64,000 bases of DNA from Symsagittifera roscoffensis (taxonomy: Eukaryota; Xenacoelomorpha; Acoela; Convolutidae). A model generated the notes under the pieces. The model saw only the letters and a program-made list of their open reading frames with translations. It was not told where the DNA came from and searched no databases. The stretch is taken from positions 55,364,456 through 55,428,455 of the forward strand of contig NC_087067.1 of the NCBI RefSeq assembly GCF_963678635.1, written 5' to 3'. Each line of letters begins with the position of its first letter. Within the stretch, counting starts at the first letter, position 1. The position numbers and the translations under genes were made by a program. Shown here piece after piece: positions 10,876-22,966 of the stretch.

Positions 10876-12772
10876 TTATTTCTTGCGCTGTCTCATTTGT
10901 GCTTGCGCAGTGTTCCTCCTGCAGAGCTCGTTTAGTTCCTGCTGTCTCCTGATCGCTTCTTTCATGTAAGTTTGAGGCGACGTCCTCTTCCCTTCCGGGT
11001 AAAAGAATGTCAGGGGCATTGCTGTCTCCCTGCCCGTCAACATCATGAAAGGACTGATGCCCGTTGTTGAGTGTTGCGTACTGTTGTAGGCCTTCACGAC
11101 TTGCGGCAGATATTTATCCCAGTCCGTCATGTATCTTGAGCAGTATACCCTCAACATATTCACCAACGTTCTATTCTGTCTCTCTACCAGCCCGTTCGTC
11201 AGAGGATGGTAGGTTCTCGAGTGCGCTTGAGCAGTGTGTGACCTCTTCATCAATTCTTTTGTCAAGTCCCCCACAAAGGCTTTTCCGTTGTCTGACTGAA
11301 AAGTCATTGGACAACCATATCGTGATATCCAATTGCGTTATAGAAAGTATCCTGATATCCAATTGCGTTATAAAGTGGTCACAAGTCTCCTCTGCTGAGG
11401 CTGTCTGACACGGAACTGCTTCTGCCAACTTTGTGAAGTGATCTATTATAACCAGTATGTGGTTATATCCCGACTCCGTCATGCAGATCTTTTGATGGTC
11501 TATCTGCACCACCTCGTTAAACTCCGAACTCTCAACAGACTTGAGTGGGAACTACATCTTCCTTGGGTCTTTTACCTGCAGGCATGCCAGGCATGCATTC
11601 ACCCATCTCTCGCAAGCTTTCCTCAATCCTGGCCAATCAAACCTGTGAAGTATTCTCTGTTGCACTTTGTCTATCCCCTGGTGCCCCATCTAATTGTGCG
11701 ATCTGAATAACACCTCCGTCTGATACAATTGTGGTAATATGATGAGGTTGTGCTTGTGTAATATCTTCTCCGCATCTTTTCTCTTGCACGCTACCACCCC
11801 GTCAGCTGTGTGAAAGAGTAAATCTTTCTTTTCTTTGTAGAACTGGCTCAAGATCTTGTAGCTGTCTTCTTCGAGTTCCCCTTTCTCCTTGGATCCCGTC
11901 CGGATCCATTTGGAGAGGTTACTTGTCATCTTGTCATTCTTTTGGGCTCTTATCAGGTCCGACAGCCTATATCTCGCTTTGACATGTTCCTTTAGTGCCA
12001 TGATCTGTCCATTCATTTCCCCAGGGTTGTGGATGTCATTGTTCAGCTTTACGCATATTATCCTCTTCACGATCTTCATATCATCCTCTGGCACCAGATT
12101 TGTTGTGAAATTTAAGTTGCATGATAGTTCCCTCAATGGTTTCCTCGATAGCGCAATTTTCTCAAGTTCTTCACCTCCTTGTACTTCTTGTTCATCCGAG
12201 TTGTACGTTCTTGAGGAGGGATCTGTTTGTAGCTCCCTGTCGCGGTGTCTCATCTTCTCCTCGGCCAGTGTTATGCATAGACTATCCTGATCATCGCTGT
12301 TTTTTTCCGAATCTTCATCCCATTCCTCACACTCCCCGGACAATTTCTCTTCTCCGGTTTCTTCTTCTTCCGTTGACGCGGACCACTCCCCGGACTCTTG
12401 ACCTGGTCCCAGGTGTTCAGCTTCTTCCTTAAACGCCACTTTCTTCTTCCTAACCTGAGTCCGCTCAAGTATGTTATCAGGGATTTTGTCAACCAGTGAC
12501 CGCAAGACTTCTTTGCCATCAGTAACGCTTCCTCTTGGAGAGTCTGCATTGCCCACTGTTTCACTCCTTCGCAGAATCGGTTCCTCCCTACCCTTTCCTA
12601 CGTTCACAGGTTTATCGTCTGCCAGTTTCTCAAGTAATCTCCACAAGTCTTCATCTACCTGAGTATCTCCCGTTTCCACCTGGTTGAGATCATAACATTT
12701 TGCCTTGAGCGTCTCTGTCACGATTTTTGACTTGAGCATTATCTCTATCGGTATCCCTCGTTTCTTCTTCAA
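10876..12772 (-). pseudogene. Element A acidic linker and integrase (broken)
   Basis: Frame 12772-11690 holds an acidic, Glu-rich linker, then a region leading to the zinc-binding HHCC motif of integrase. The second His lies after a TAG at 11690 (GHQGIDK), followed by ACERWVNACLACLQVK with its Cys pair. A second TAG lies at 11552-11554. The catalytic core follows: the first Asp in VQIDHQK, the second in FQSDNGKAF, and the Glu in GLVERQNRT. The last two are 35 residues apart in the segment 11307-10876, the DD35E signature. Between the first and second catalytic Asp, a short duplication (11311-11375) disrupts the frame. Integrase inserts the cDNA into the host genome; this copy cannot make it. 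Confidence 0.85.
11311..11375. repeat. Short tandem duplication inside the element A integrase
   Basis: The stretch CTGATATCCAATTGCGTTAT is present twice about 30 bp apart within the region that should join the two catalytic Asp residues. It adds codons and changes frame from the 11512 segment to the 11307 segment. Confidence 0.75.
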
Positions 12773-12975
12773 GATTGTTTTCTTTTGGGGCTCTTCTGTT
12801 AATTTGGGATGATCTTCTATCGGTTTGCCTGACTTGTCTAGCCATCTCGTGAGGGAAGATTGTCATACGTTTCTTTGTCCATGAAGGAGAAGCCATCCTT
12901 AATCTCGGGCCTGTCCGCCTCCTTCTGTTCCTACCTCTCGTAGAACTCCGTCTTCTTACTCAAGCTATCGGCATT

Positions 12976-14271
12976 CTAATGTTTGTCCCTTGTTCTATGC
13001 TCAATTTTGCTCCTTGTTCTATGCTCAATGTTGTACCCATCCAAGCGAACTATCCATCTCCCAATGTAGCTCTGGTCCATCGAGTACGTCTTCAGCCAGC
13101 TGAGTGCCCTGTTGTCGACCCTCAGCTTAAACGATTCACTGCCTAAGTATGCTCTGTATTTCTCGACAAAAGTAACTACCGCGAACATCTCTGCTTTCGG
13201 CGCCCCGTACTTCATTTCTGTATCACTCAAGACTTTGCTCCCGTACTCTATTGGTCTTAAGACTGTCTTTCCATTCCATTCTTAATCTTGATCGAGAATT
13301 CCAGAAATCGCGACTACCGACGCGTCCGTATCCAACACGTACATCCCTTTCTCCGTTGGCATCCCTAACTCCGGTGCCTCGCACAACTCTTTCTTTATTC
13401 TCTGGAATGATTCTTCTGCTGCGTTGTTCAATGTGAACTTTTTGCCTTTGTGTCTCATTAATTGTTGCATCGGTTATACCTTGTCCGCATAGCCCTTGAT
13501 GAATTCCCTGTAGTAGTTCGCGAAACCCAGGAAGCTCATCAACTGGTGTTCCGTTTTTGGCGATTTCCAAGTTACAACTGCTTCCACTGCATCTGGATCC
13601 GGTCTGATGCCGTGCCTGTCCACCATTCTGCCCAATTATTTTATCGAATCCTTGAGTATCTCGCACTTTGACGGTTTACACTTTAACCCCGACCTCTTCA
13701 TACATGCAAACACCTCGTCCAGTCGCTCGATGTGGTCTTCCAGTGTGGGCGTCGCTAATACCACGTCATCCACATAGCACATTATCAGATTGCCGTACTT
13801 CTTTGTCACACCTATCAGCGCATGTGCCATCAACCGTTGAAACGTGGCTGTGGCATTGCAAAGACCAAACGGCATCCGTTTCCATTGAAACAGCCCCAAC
13901 TCGCAAGCGAAGCCTGTTTTGTCCCTGTCTTGCTTCCTCAGCGGGACCTGCCAGAATGCCGAACCTAAATCAAGAGTTGTAAAAAATTTAGCGTCACCTA
14001 ACTGCGAGAGGCTCTCGTCAATCCTAGGTATGGAATAGGCATCCTTCACCGTGACGGAGTTCAGATACCGAAAGTCACAGCAAAACCTCAATTGGTCGCC
14101 ATTCTTTTTGGCCATCACTACTCCACACGCCCACGGTGACTTGGATGGTTCTATCATGTCATACTCTAGTAATGTCTCTATTTCTTTCCTACATGCCTCT
14201 GATTTGTAGGGGGTCATGCTCCTCGCCCCCTCCCTGTGTGGTACCGCATTCTCTTCAAATTTCATCTTCAA
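12976..14271 (-). pseudogene. Element A reverse transcriptase and RNase H (Ty3/gypsy)
   Basis: One minus-strand frame runs from 14271 to 12976, broken only by in-frame TAA at 13636, 13474 and 13282 and closed by a TAG at 12976. RT motifs appear in order: LRFCCDFRYLN, a fingers/palm block with TTLDLGSAFWQVPL, the FGLCNATATFQRLM block, and the catalytic MCYVDDVVLA. The thumb contains FLGFANYYREFI. RNase H follows with YVLDTDASVVAISG, the Glu in KAEMFAVV and RVDNRALSWL. Just beyond the TAG the typical NADSLSK tail of gypsy RNase H can be read. The stop at 13636 falls where these enzymes normally have the Tyr of KYLG. The domain order RT-RNase H-integrase fits Ty3/gypsy. Confidence 0.9.
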
Positions 14272-14399
14272 TTTCTATTTCATGCTCAACAAAATTACAA
14301 CACCCAATGTCTGAGTTATGTCTCGAAAAAACTTCCTCGTTCCGCTCTAGTACGTCCTTGATGGCTTCGAGCTGTTCGTCCGTCAACTTGCCCCTAAAT

Positions 14400-14834
14400 G
14401 TTCGATCTCAGGCAGGACTGGTTTATCACTTTGCATTTCATCTAGTTTGGGCCGTTCTGGAAAATTCGAACAGCTCGATAGCCCATCGTCCGTACTGATT
14501 TAAATGATTTCACAAGACCTGATGAACCTTTTATTTTCTTCAATCGTCTCAAGATACAAATTTTGTCCCTATGATTGGGACAATCAACAACTTCATTTTG
14601 TTTTGAATTTTCAGTCATTTCATATCGAGTTTTAACGGGTAAAGCATATCCCAGCTTCATCCCCCTCTGTATCGTGATGGGTATATCAGGAGTATTCAAC
14701 AAGACACTGACGCAGATACCGCTCTTGGTTATCCAGAAGGATCTTCCTAAAACAGCAGCACTTTGACTATTAGGATTCTGGACTATGCATACTTGCTTGT
14801 TGTCACTTAGTTCATTGTAAATTTTCATTCGCAA
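14400..14834 (-). pseudogene. Element A protease-RT linker
   Basis: Segment 14834-14442 starts three bases after the zinc-knuckle/protease frame ends. It encodes a beta-rich region (ICVSVLLNTPDIPITIQRGM) of the kind seen between protease and RT in gypsy polyproteins. Further frame changes between 14442 and 14271 lead into the RT; a conserved-looking NSDIGCCNFVEHEIE piece is readable near 14285-14330. Confidence 0.6.
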
Positions 14835-14836
14835 GC

Positions 14837-16339
14837 TTACGATTGCGCTTCGTTCGACTTTAGCCTCTCCCTCTTACCCAAGAATACCGGTGCTTTGTTT
14901 TCATTCGCTATTTTTAAATTTACCGGTTTAATTGCGTACCTCCTATCCGGGTTTCTTATCTTGAACGTCACATTGTTTAAATCAATTGTCACGTCAAAGT
15001 TCCTGATGAAGTACCCGCCTAAAATGAACTGGTCGGACTCATCTAGGTTTTCTAGCACAAGAAAGCTCATCCACCGATTGCGTTCCCCCAGATTTAGGGC
15101 TATTATTGGTGTTCTGCCTAGCACCCGCAGCGCCCCTTTGTTAGCAGCTGACAACCGTATTCTCGAGTCTATTAAGTCATCTTTGTTGAAGCCCATTCGC
15201 TCCCAAGTTTCGATTGGTATTACACTCAAGACCGCTCCAGTATCGAGTAACCCACGCAAGTGAGTCTTCTTGCCACTTATGTCAAGCACGTGTGCTGATA
15301 CGTCTGCCTCTGTGCCGATGTGCATTGCATCTTCCTCCAGCATGGCACAGTGTCCAATCGATCTCACCTTTAATTCTTCTTTGCCCACGTAGATCTGTCC
15401 CACTAGATCTTCATCACATGTTATCATTGTTTTCGTGTAGATGTTTATCCCATCTATATTCAACATCACCTCATGCGGACCATAAGCTTCTGTGTATCTG
15501 TTGTCCACACGGACCGACTTGCTGCCACCTCTCGTGAGTACCGCCCTCAAGGCTCTAGATATCGTCTGTGGGCCTATCGCACTCAAGTAATCTGCGTATA
15601 CGTCAATGTGCATTACTGTCTGGTCGCTGGGTTCACTTAAGTTCCTTGTCACCTCATGGCCACCTATAGTGATTATCGACATTATCCTGGCTCCGATTTT
15701 CGTTATGCCAAATGGCTTTCCTGTCACCATTTTCAGAGTGTTGCAATTTCCACTCCTTTTCGACCCTGCTACAGCTTCTGGCACTGGCACCGAGCAACTT
15801 AGCGTCTCATTCAATCTCTGTCTTTCCATCTCTTGCTTCAACCGTTGCTCTATTTCCTTCGTTGCTAGGTCCTGTTTCACCTTGTTAATCGCCTCTGATG
15901 CCGCTTTTTCATAATTTATCTCTAGGGCGTTCCTGACCGTGGCCTCTATCGCATTGTTAACCTGCGTTACAGCCTTCACTGTCTTCGTTGGCAGTTCGGT
16001 ACTCGGTGCTTCTAAGTTTTTTGTTTCAAACTCGTTTTGTCTATTTCTCTGATTCTGCACCGCCGCTAATGCCAATTTATGTTTGGGGTGACTCTGGTTC
16101 TTGACTGCCTCCCAAAACAAAGGACAGTCCATCCTGAAGTACCCCTCCTGATTGCAGAAGAAGCATCTTGCACCTATTTTGATGATTAAGCCACTATAGT
16201 TCTCGTGTTCTTCCATCTGGCTCATATCCTCCTCATCTGGTGCGTATCCCAGACTCTTCATGCCCTGCTTGTATGTTGTGCAATCCGCCACGTGATGATC
16301 AGCTGACCTGCAGTTCGCACATGATCTGCGTTTGTCCAT
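14837..16339 (-). pseudogene. Element A nucleocapsid zinc knuckles and aspartic protease
   Basis: A 500-codon open segment. Near its N-terminus are two CCHC-type knuckles. The first is CANCRSADHHVADC. The second is CFFCNQEGYFRMDC, in which the zinc-ligand His position is Tyr, a probable loss-of-function change. A Glu/Lys-rich helical spacer follows, then a retropepsin-like protease with the active-site motif LLDTGAVLSVIP at about codons 369-380. A downstream FILGGYFIRNFDVTID box fits the ILG motif that packs against the active site. This is the longest lesion-free segment of element A. It starts at a Met, but in the intact polyprotein it was probably fused to gag upstream. Confidence 0.85.
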
Positions 16340-16509
16340 GTCATCTCTAGGCTTTTACCATGACGACCTTTGTGGTTGGTTCCCCCCTTGCATAATCGTG
16401 TTATCTGAATATGAGTATTTCCTGGGTTTCATTAGCATGTACTCTCTTGACTTCTGTCTTATCTCTTCTGGATTCGATGCACTATCTTTCGACAATGTAT
16501 AGTATGTTG

Positions 16510-16975
16510 CTAACTTGTTCTCAAGTCGTCAATTTTTACCCCATCTATGAACTTTGAGGCGATGCTAAAGTTTTTTCTGTTTGTCGACTCTTCAGGGTCA
16601 ATCCTTCGTCTCAAGCTCTCAAGATCATCTAGGAACCTATCTATCGATTCATCGTCCCTTTGCCTTCTCTTCTCAAATCGCATCATTGCTTGATGACCCT
16701 TCATGACTGACCCGAATCGATTCAACAATATCTCGAAGATTTTATCCGCAGTGTCGCGTTCCTCTTCCTTCATCGCAACCACGCATTTCAACGCCGTGCC
16801 TTCTAAGTTGCTAAGTATTGCTGTGCATGCTTGCCTCTCATCGTTCAAGTTGTCTTGTTCCAAGTGCAACCTCATGACTTCTAGCCAAGAATCAATGCAT
16901 CCATCTGAATCATCCTTGAATTCTTTCGGTTTTTTGAAAGTTTTCCTGGATTTGTTACTTCCTCTGTCACTCTAG
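16510..16975 (-). pseudogene. Element A gag capsid-like domain
   Basis: Segment 16875-16510 is open further upstream in the same frame to about 16970. It has the typical Ty3/gypsy gag pattern: IDSWLEVMRLHLEQ, an ILSNLEGTALKCV helix, a FEILLNRFGS helix and a FEKRRQRDDESIDRFLDDLESLRRR stretch of alternating hydrophobic and charged residues. This resembles the retrotransposon gag capsid family that assembles the particle core. It is frameshifted relative to the zinc-knuckle segment downstream. Confidence 0.7.
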
Positions 16976-17059
16976 TCGGTGTTCCTCGTGGCGAAGGCTT
17001 CTAGTGTCCCGTTCATCATTTCCCAGGTGCTTGCCCACGTCATGACATCCAGTCCTACG

Positions 17060-18213
17060 TTATTGTGAGTCGTGGAATCCCCTGGACCACTCGTCGTGTT
17101 TGCTGTCCCACTTTTCATAATCGCTTTGCCCCCCCCCCGGTGCTGTACCCGCGGCATCCCGGGGTATTGGTAACGGTGTTGATTGCCGTTTGTGTCGTTG
17201 TGCTTCCACGAAGTCAACTCTGTTGCCTTGGTTTCGTTCCGCTGCCAGCCTGTCCTGTGACCTAGAGTTTCTCAAGATGGCGTCTAGTTTTGCCTGTATT
17301 GCACATGAACTATCAGCCTGGTCCCTACTCATTGGGTCCATTCTCGTTTCCAGACTCCCCAACTGGCTGTTCACTGCGTCATACCGTTGCTTCATCTCTA
17401 GCATGACTTTTTTGATGTTCTTGCCTCGCTCTCCGTCAGTGGCATCTACCTTGTCTGACATCTGCTGAAGCTTTTACTCCGTCGCTTTCGCCAAATTGAA
17501 ATAGTTGTCCAGGTACTCATGTTTATTGTATCTTAATTCTTTCTTTATTACCTCTCTATCCTCCTCGCTGTGCTCTAGTCTCTTGTCGATCTGATCTAGC
17601 TTCGCCATCAGATCGCCCAGGTCGAGAGAAGTTGTTGTTTCATGGTCAGCTGTTGCCCTGTTGTTGGCTGCTGCTCCCGGTCTGACCTGGTCCTCGTTTT
17701 GGTCGGTGTTTGTCGTTTTCGTGGAAACCGTTCCGAATGTTTTGCCTTTCTCGGCTTTCGGTTCCACCGTCACTATGTCTCTCGATTTGATCCGACCATC
17801 ATTGCCAACCTTTCAGTAAATGACGTTCTTTTTGCTTGAGACTCGTCCTTTGCCGTTTCTGGCGTGTTGCCCGTTGTGTCGTCCACAGTGTCTATCGGCG
17901 AGAACTCCATAGACTTCGGATTTGGTTCTTCTGCATTCGGCATCGGTGTTGACTCCGTCGTCTTCTTCTCCACCTCATCCACACTCTGGTCTGGTGTTTC
18001 TAGGTCAATCTCGATGGCGGATTCCGCTTGTTTCCCTTCCGCGCCATCTTTTGTTTTGTTCTCTGTATTACTCCTCGTGTTGACCATGCTAACTGAAAAG
18101 TTCTTCTTTGTTACCTTTGGGCCCATAGATGTCGTTTTACGTAGCGACGAGTTATATTTTGTCTTTGATTCTGTAGATCTTTTTTCAGCTACCGGTACCC
18201 TGCTCCGTCTCAT
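17060..18213 (-). pseudogene. Element A gag N-terminal region (basic/acidic, coiled coil)
   Basis: An ATG at 18211-18213 begins a 146-codon frame with a basic N-terminus (MRRSRVPVAEKR) and a Thr/Glu/Pro-rich middle. The adjacent segments 17773-17474 and 17461-17060 share a frame split only by a TAA at 17474. They encode a coiled coil (LMAKLDQIDKRLEHSEED; MKQRYDAVNSQLGSLETRM). A run of ten C bases at 17129-17138 (ten G in the coding sense) coincides with a frame change into 17217-16972. Gag proteins of large gypsy elements often carry such coiled coils ahead of the capsid domain. The assignment rests on position and composition. Confidence 0.55.
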
Positions 18214-18456
18214 GATTTCTATTTACAATTGATTCTATTTACAATATTGTTATTTACAACATCCTTTCAAAGAAATAAAAACTATCTTTTGATAATAAAA
18301 AATAAAAACTACTTTTCTGTTCCTTCTAAGATTTTATTAAAATTCTACTAATTCGTGATCCTAACAGTATCGCGTTCCGACTAGTCCTATTGCTTTTGAT
18401 TCAATTATTTCGACCTGTCTTAAGACCCTTTAGTATCGTCACCCCACTTCTTCGTG

Positions 18457-20340
18457 CTGTCCCAGGCTTTTTCTCTACTGTCCCAAGACTATTCGGTGCT
18501 GCCCCAGTATTTCTTGTTAGTGTCCCAAGACCACTGTCCCAAGACTACTGTCCCAAGACTAGTGTCCCAAGACTACTGTCCCAAGACTGCTGTCCCAAGA
18601 CTACTGTCCTATGACTAGTGTCCCAAGACTACTGTCCCAAGACTAGTGTCCCAAGACTACTATCCCAAGACTAGTGTCCCAAGAATACTGTCCCAAGACT
18701 ACTGTCCCAAGACTACTGTCCCAAGACTAGTGTCCCAAGACTACTGTCCCAAGACTACTGTCCCAAGACTAGTGTCCCAAGACTATTGTCCCAAGACTAC
18801 TGTCCCAAGACTAGTGTCCCAAGACCACTGTCCCAAGACCACTGTCCCAAGACCAACCTCCCAAGACCACTGTCCCAAGACCACTGTCCCAAGACTACTG
18901 TCCTAAAACCACTGCCCAAGACCAGTGTCCCAAGGCTGTATTGCCCCAAGACCGTACCAAGACTGCTCTGGCCCAAGACTGTCCCAAGACTGCATCGTCC
19001 CAAGACTGTCCCAAGGCTGTATTGCCCCAAGACCGTACCAAGACTGCTCTGGCCCAAGACTGTCCCAAGACTGCATCGTCCCAAGACTAGTGTCCCAAGA
19101 CTACTGTCCCAAGACTACTGTCCCAAGACTACTGTCCTAAGACTAGTGTCCCAAGACAACTGTCCCAAGACTAGTTTCCCAAGACAACTGTCCCAAGACT
19201 AGTTTCCCAAGACTACTGTCCCAAGACTAGTGTCCCAAGACTACTGTCCCAAGACCACTGTCCCAAGACCAACCTCCCAAGACCACTGTCCCAAGACCAC
19301 TGTCCCAAGACCACTGTCCCAAGACTACTGTCCTAAAACCACTGCCCAAGACCAGTGTCCCAAGGCTGTATTGCCCCAAGACCGTACCAAGACTGCTCTG
19401 GCCCAAGACTGTCCCAAGACTGCATCGTCCCAAGACTGTCCCAAGGCTGTATTGCCCCAAGACCGTACCAAGACTGCTCTGGCCCAAGACTGTCCCAAGA
19501 CTACTGTACCAAGACTAGTGTCCCAAGACTACTGTCCCAAGACTACTGTCCCAAGACTACTGTCCTAAGACTAGTGTCCCAAGACAACTGTCCCAAGACT
19601 AGTTTCCCAAGACTACTGTCCCAAGACAAGTGTCCCAAGACTACTGTCCCAAGACCACTGTCCCAAGACCAACCTCCCAAGACCACTGTCCCAAGACCAC
19701 TGTCCCAAGACCACTGTCCCAAGACTACTGTCCTAAAACCACTGCCCAAGACCAGTGTCCCAAGGCTGTATTGCCCCAAGACCGTACCAAGACTGCTCTG
19801 GCCCAAGACTGTCCCAAGACTGCATCGTCCCAAGACTGTCCCAAGGCTGTATTGCCCCAAGACCGTACCAAGACTGCTCTGGCCCAAGACTGTCCCAAGA
19901 CTGCATCGTCCCAAGACTAGTGTCCCAAGACTACTGTCCCAAGACTACTGTCCCAAGACTACTGTCCCAAGACTAGTGTCCCAAGACTATTGTCCCAAGA
20001 CTATTGTCCCAAGACTACTGTCCCAATACTAGTGTCCCAAGACTACTGTCCCAAGACCACTGTCCCAAGACCAACCTCCCAAGACCACTGTCACAAGACC
20101 ACTGTCCCAAGACCACTGTCCCAAGACTACTGTCCCAAAACCACTGCCCCAAGACCAGTGTCCAAAGGCTGTATTGCCCCAAGACCGTACCAAGACTGCT
20201 CTGGCCCAAGACTGTCCCAAGACTGCATCGTCCCAAGACTGTCCCAAGACTGCACTGTCCCAAGACTGTCCCAAGACTGCACTGCTCCAAGACCGTCCCC
20301 AGACTGCAATGTCCCAAGATTTCTTCGGTACTGTCCCAGG
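18457..20340. repeat. Minisatellite of about 130 copies of a 14 bp unit, with a higher-order repeat
   Basis: The unit TGTCCCAAGACTAC and close variants (ending CAC, TAG or TGC) are repeated without interruption for about 1.8 kb. A distinctive variant block, beginning AAGACCAGTGTCC and including GGCTGTATTGCCCC and GTACCAAGACTGCTCTGGCC, recurs at about 18917, 19347, 19747 and 20151. This gives a higher-order period of 400-430 bp. Because 14 is not a multiple of 3, three units (42 bp) encode the same permuted 14-residue peptide in all three frames. Confidence 0.97.
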
Positions 20341-20523
20341 ACTTGTCACCAAGTGTCTGGATAGTAGGATTTCTTCCTCTTCGTTGTGGGGACTCTCGAA
20401 CCACTGTACCGTGTACCACCACTTGAGCTCTAGTAAAAATTTTCCCAAAAACCCTATCTTAATGGCCAACAGCTTCAAATACTGATCCCCCTGTATTTGT
20501 CTCCCTTTCGTTGTTTCAGGCAT
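20300..20523 (-). CDS. Short ORF that reads into the minisatellite
   Basis: An ATG at 20521-20523 begins a unique sequence of about 67 codons (MPETTKGRQIQGDQYLKL ... KWWYTVQWFESPHNEEEE) before it enters the 14 bp array. There it continues as a Trp/Leu/Gly-rich repeat. The unique part is rich in Trp and charged residues and looks like real protein rather than random reading. It lies on the same strand as element A and 5' of its gag, so it may be the original first gag segment, separated by expansion of the minisatellite. No family is recognised. Confidence 0.35.
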
Positions 20524-22880
20524 TTTGAAACCCCAACTTCTTCGCAGTTATCTTGTGATCACCTGTTCGTTCAAATACCAATAACAAATTCTCACCAAAA
20601 CGTAAAAATTTAAACAGGAAAAATTATAAAAACAGAGAGATGAACCCACCTAAAATTCAAAGCTGACAGATGTCAACCTTTGTCCGAAAAAACGTCTGGT
20701 ACCCGATTGCCACGCGTTTTCCTCCCCCCTGCTAGCGATCTTATGGGGTATCACAGAAACTGTCTATTTTCGTTCCCCCCTACCGATCCGACCAGGGAAC
20801 CTACCTTAATTCGGTTAAATTTGGATATCCGCTTCTTATCACCAACGCGTGTAAGTATCTAATGTAACTAAATCGACGATGCCGAACAATTAGTTACTCT
20901 AATGTGTTCCCCCTTTTTACACTTTACAACCACCAACCTTTAACCTAACCAGCCCCCCTTCTAACCTCCCCCCTCTTTAGCCGCCCTCTTAAGCCGAAAA
21001 TTCCCTTAAGCGCTGGGTGCTAAACCTCTCGAGAGAAAACCGTAGACCTGTTTCCAGGCCTGCTTGAGTAAAAACTTCCTCAAAACAATGGGGCTCCGCT
21101 TATCCAATTTTACACTTATTTCCTATAATATAATGTGGAATTTAACAATACCCGTTTGTCCAACTTGAGAACACCCCTGTTCGTCCTCCTCTTGGTGTCA
21201 CTGTCTTTTTTGTTTTATGGTTTTTGTTCCTTTTTCTGTTCCTTTTTTTTGTTTTTGTTTCGCTTTTTGTCTTTTTGCTCGTGTTTTTGTCACCCTAGTT
21301 ACCCCCTTACTCGGTTAGCTAAGCCTCGTTCGGAGAGCGTACCAGGAAGTTTTCTCAAGTTTTCTTAAAAAGCTATCACGGCGCAACCGAAAGGTTTACA
21401 CGTTCCCGCTGAACCGTACTACCGGTACTCTAGAATGGGCATGTAGCCCGGAGCTGTGTCAAGTGTGTTCGACTCAGTAGTCATGATGTCGTAAAACACC
21501 TGGGAGCGCCATAAAAACACTATGTAACAGTCGCCTACTTCGGTCACATCTGAGGCTTAAGAAAAATAGGCCCTATAACCATTGGCTCAAGATTCAGGGA
21601 CACTATCTCTTGTGTTTTTCTACCTCAAAAACGGTCGGAGCCAATTCGGTTCACTTGCAACATGAGACTAGAACCCGTTACAGCTTAAAGGCCACTAACA
21701 AAATACCCTCCCCACTCTAGAAAATAAGAACGTCCCCATACTTAGGTCTCAAAATACCCAAAATACACGAACGCCGTTAAAAACAGGGTCGGAACAATCC
21801 GTTAAGTTACTTTTTATTAGACAGTGGAACTTTGATTAATTTCAGATGGATCAACCTAAAACTTGCCTTACCTCATAATACTTGTCATAAAATGCACTCG
21901 GGAAAATTAAATTAGGTACTTACATAGCAGCACACTTGAGAAACAGAGTAATTAAGCTAAATAATAACTCTAGCATGAATATAATTGGGTATAACTCGAG
22001 AAGTTTTCTAACAATGAGTTCCAATCAAAGGAAATGAGTTTTAACTTGAGAATATAGTTTTGGATCTGAACCATTGGGAGACTTCAGTTGTCTACCTTTC
22101 CATTGAAGGTTCACTCTGGTTCGGTTGAGTTTCGATTTGCTCTTGTGATTGTTCTGTCTCCTATGTCAGATAGGACAGCTCTACTCTCGTTTTCTACGAC
22201 GGAAATTGCGAATAGCAATTTCCCACTGTCTTTATTTGATAACTTTCCCGCAATTGTAATTCGGTTGTTCTGATTTTATATTTGATGTTTTCACTTGTCG
22301 CGAGAAAACTGAGCATGACAGGCTCCATTCGAATTTTTGAAAAATTAAACTTCATTCGAAAACCACGTATTTCGTATTCCTCAAGGTCAAACTTCCAGAT
22401 ATGACCGACTGGCACACGGACACGATTTGTTTAAGACAGAGTTTTATTGTAATTCGTTTCAAGACGTACCAAATAAAGCTTTGCTCCGGAATGAGAAAAA
22501 TTTTAGGAAAATTGAAAATCAAACATTTTTCACCGATCTTCGCGCATTTTTTTTTCCAAATGTATGTTCTCAGTTTACCCCCTCAAAATTTTAAAATGCA
22601 AATAAACCTCGAAATATACAAAATTTTCGTCAATTTTGGTTGTGCTGTTGCCTGCTCTATTGAAGTTGTTTTTGTAAGGAAACATCGTTTCCATAAATAG
22701 CGCCATTTATGGTTTGACGTATGGTTGCATGGTAGAAAAAAATCAAATCTAATAAAACTGTAATTTGTACTTTTTCTCAGTCATTGTTGTCAATTAACCT
22801 CTATTTTACGGTTTTCTGGAGAAAAAATTTATTTTCTTTTTATTTTATTATTTTTCTTCTTCTTTTTCTTCTTTTTTTAA
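20524..22880. other. Non-coding stretch, possibly the leader/LTR side of element A
   Basis: No gene is supported on either strand. The left part (20.6-21.7 kb) is C/T-rich on the plus strand with polypyrimidine runs. The right part is AT-rich. A 5' LTR for element A would be expected here, but its partner would be outside the window or lost, so none can be defined. Confidence 0.4.
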
Positions 22881-22888
22881 GGTAATCA

Positions 22889-22966
22889 GAAGGTCAAAAG
22901 TATCATAGTAACCGAGGTTACAGTCATGAGTCCCTTCATCATGTATTCGAGTCAAAACACTTGGAA
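22889..22966 (+). repeat. Inverted-repeat arm (left)
   Basis: About 80 bp starting GGTCAAAAGTATCATAGTAA matches the reverse complement of 27067-27143 at roughly 80% identity. The pair brackets the retroelement remnants at 23135-26512 and could be the ends of an older DNA transposon or two inverted copies of a dispersed repeat. Confidence 0.7.

Noticed and set aside
18520-20330. CRISPR array
   Set aside because: Units are contiguous 14-mers without spacers, and the window is eukaryotic.
18646-20426. Long ORFs on both strands across the 14 bp array
   Set aside because: They are the repeat read in different frames; no unique coding sequence except the start of the 20523 ORF.
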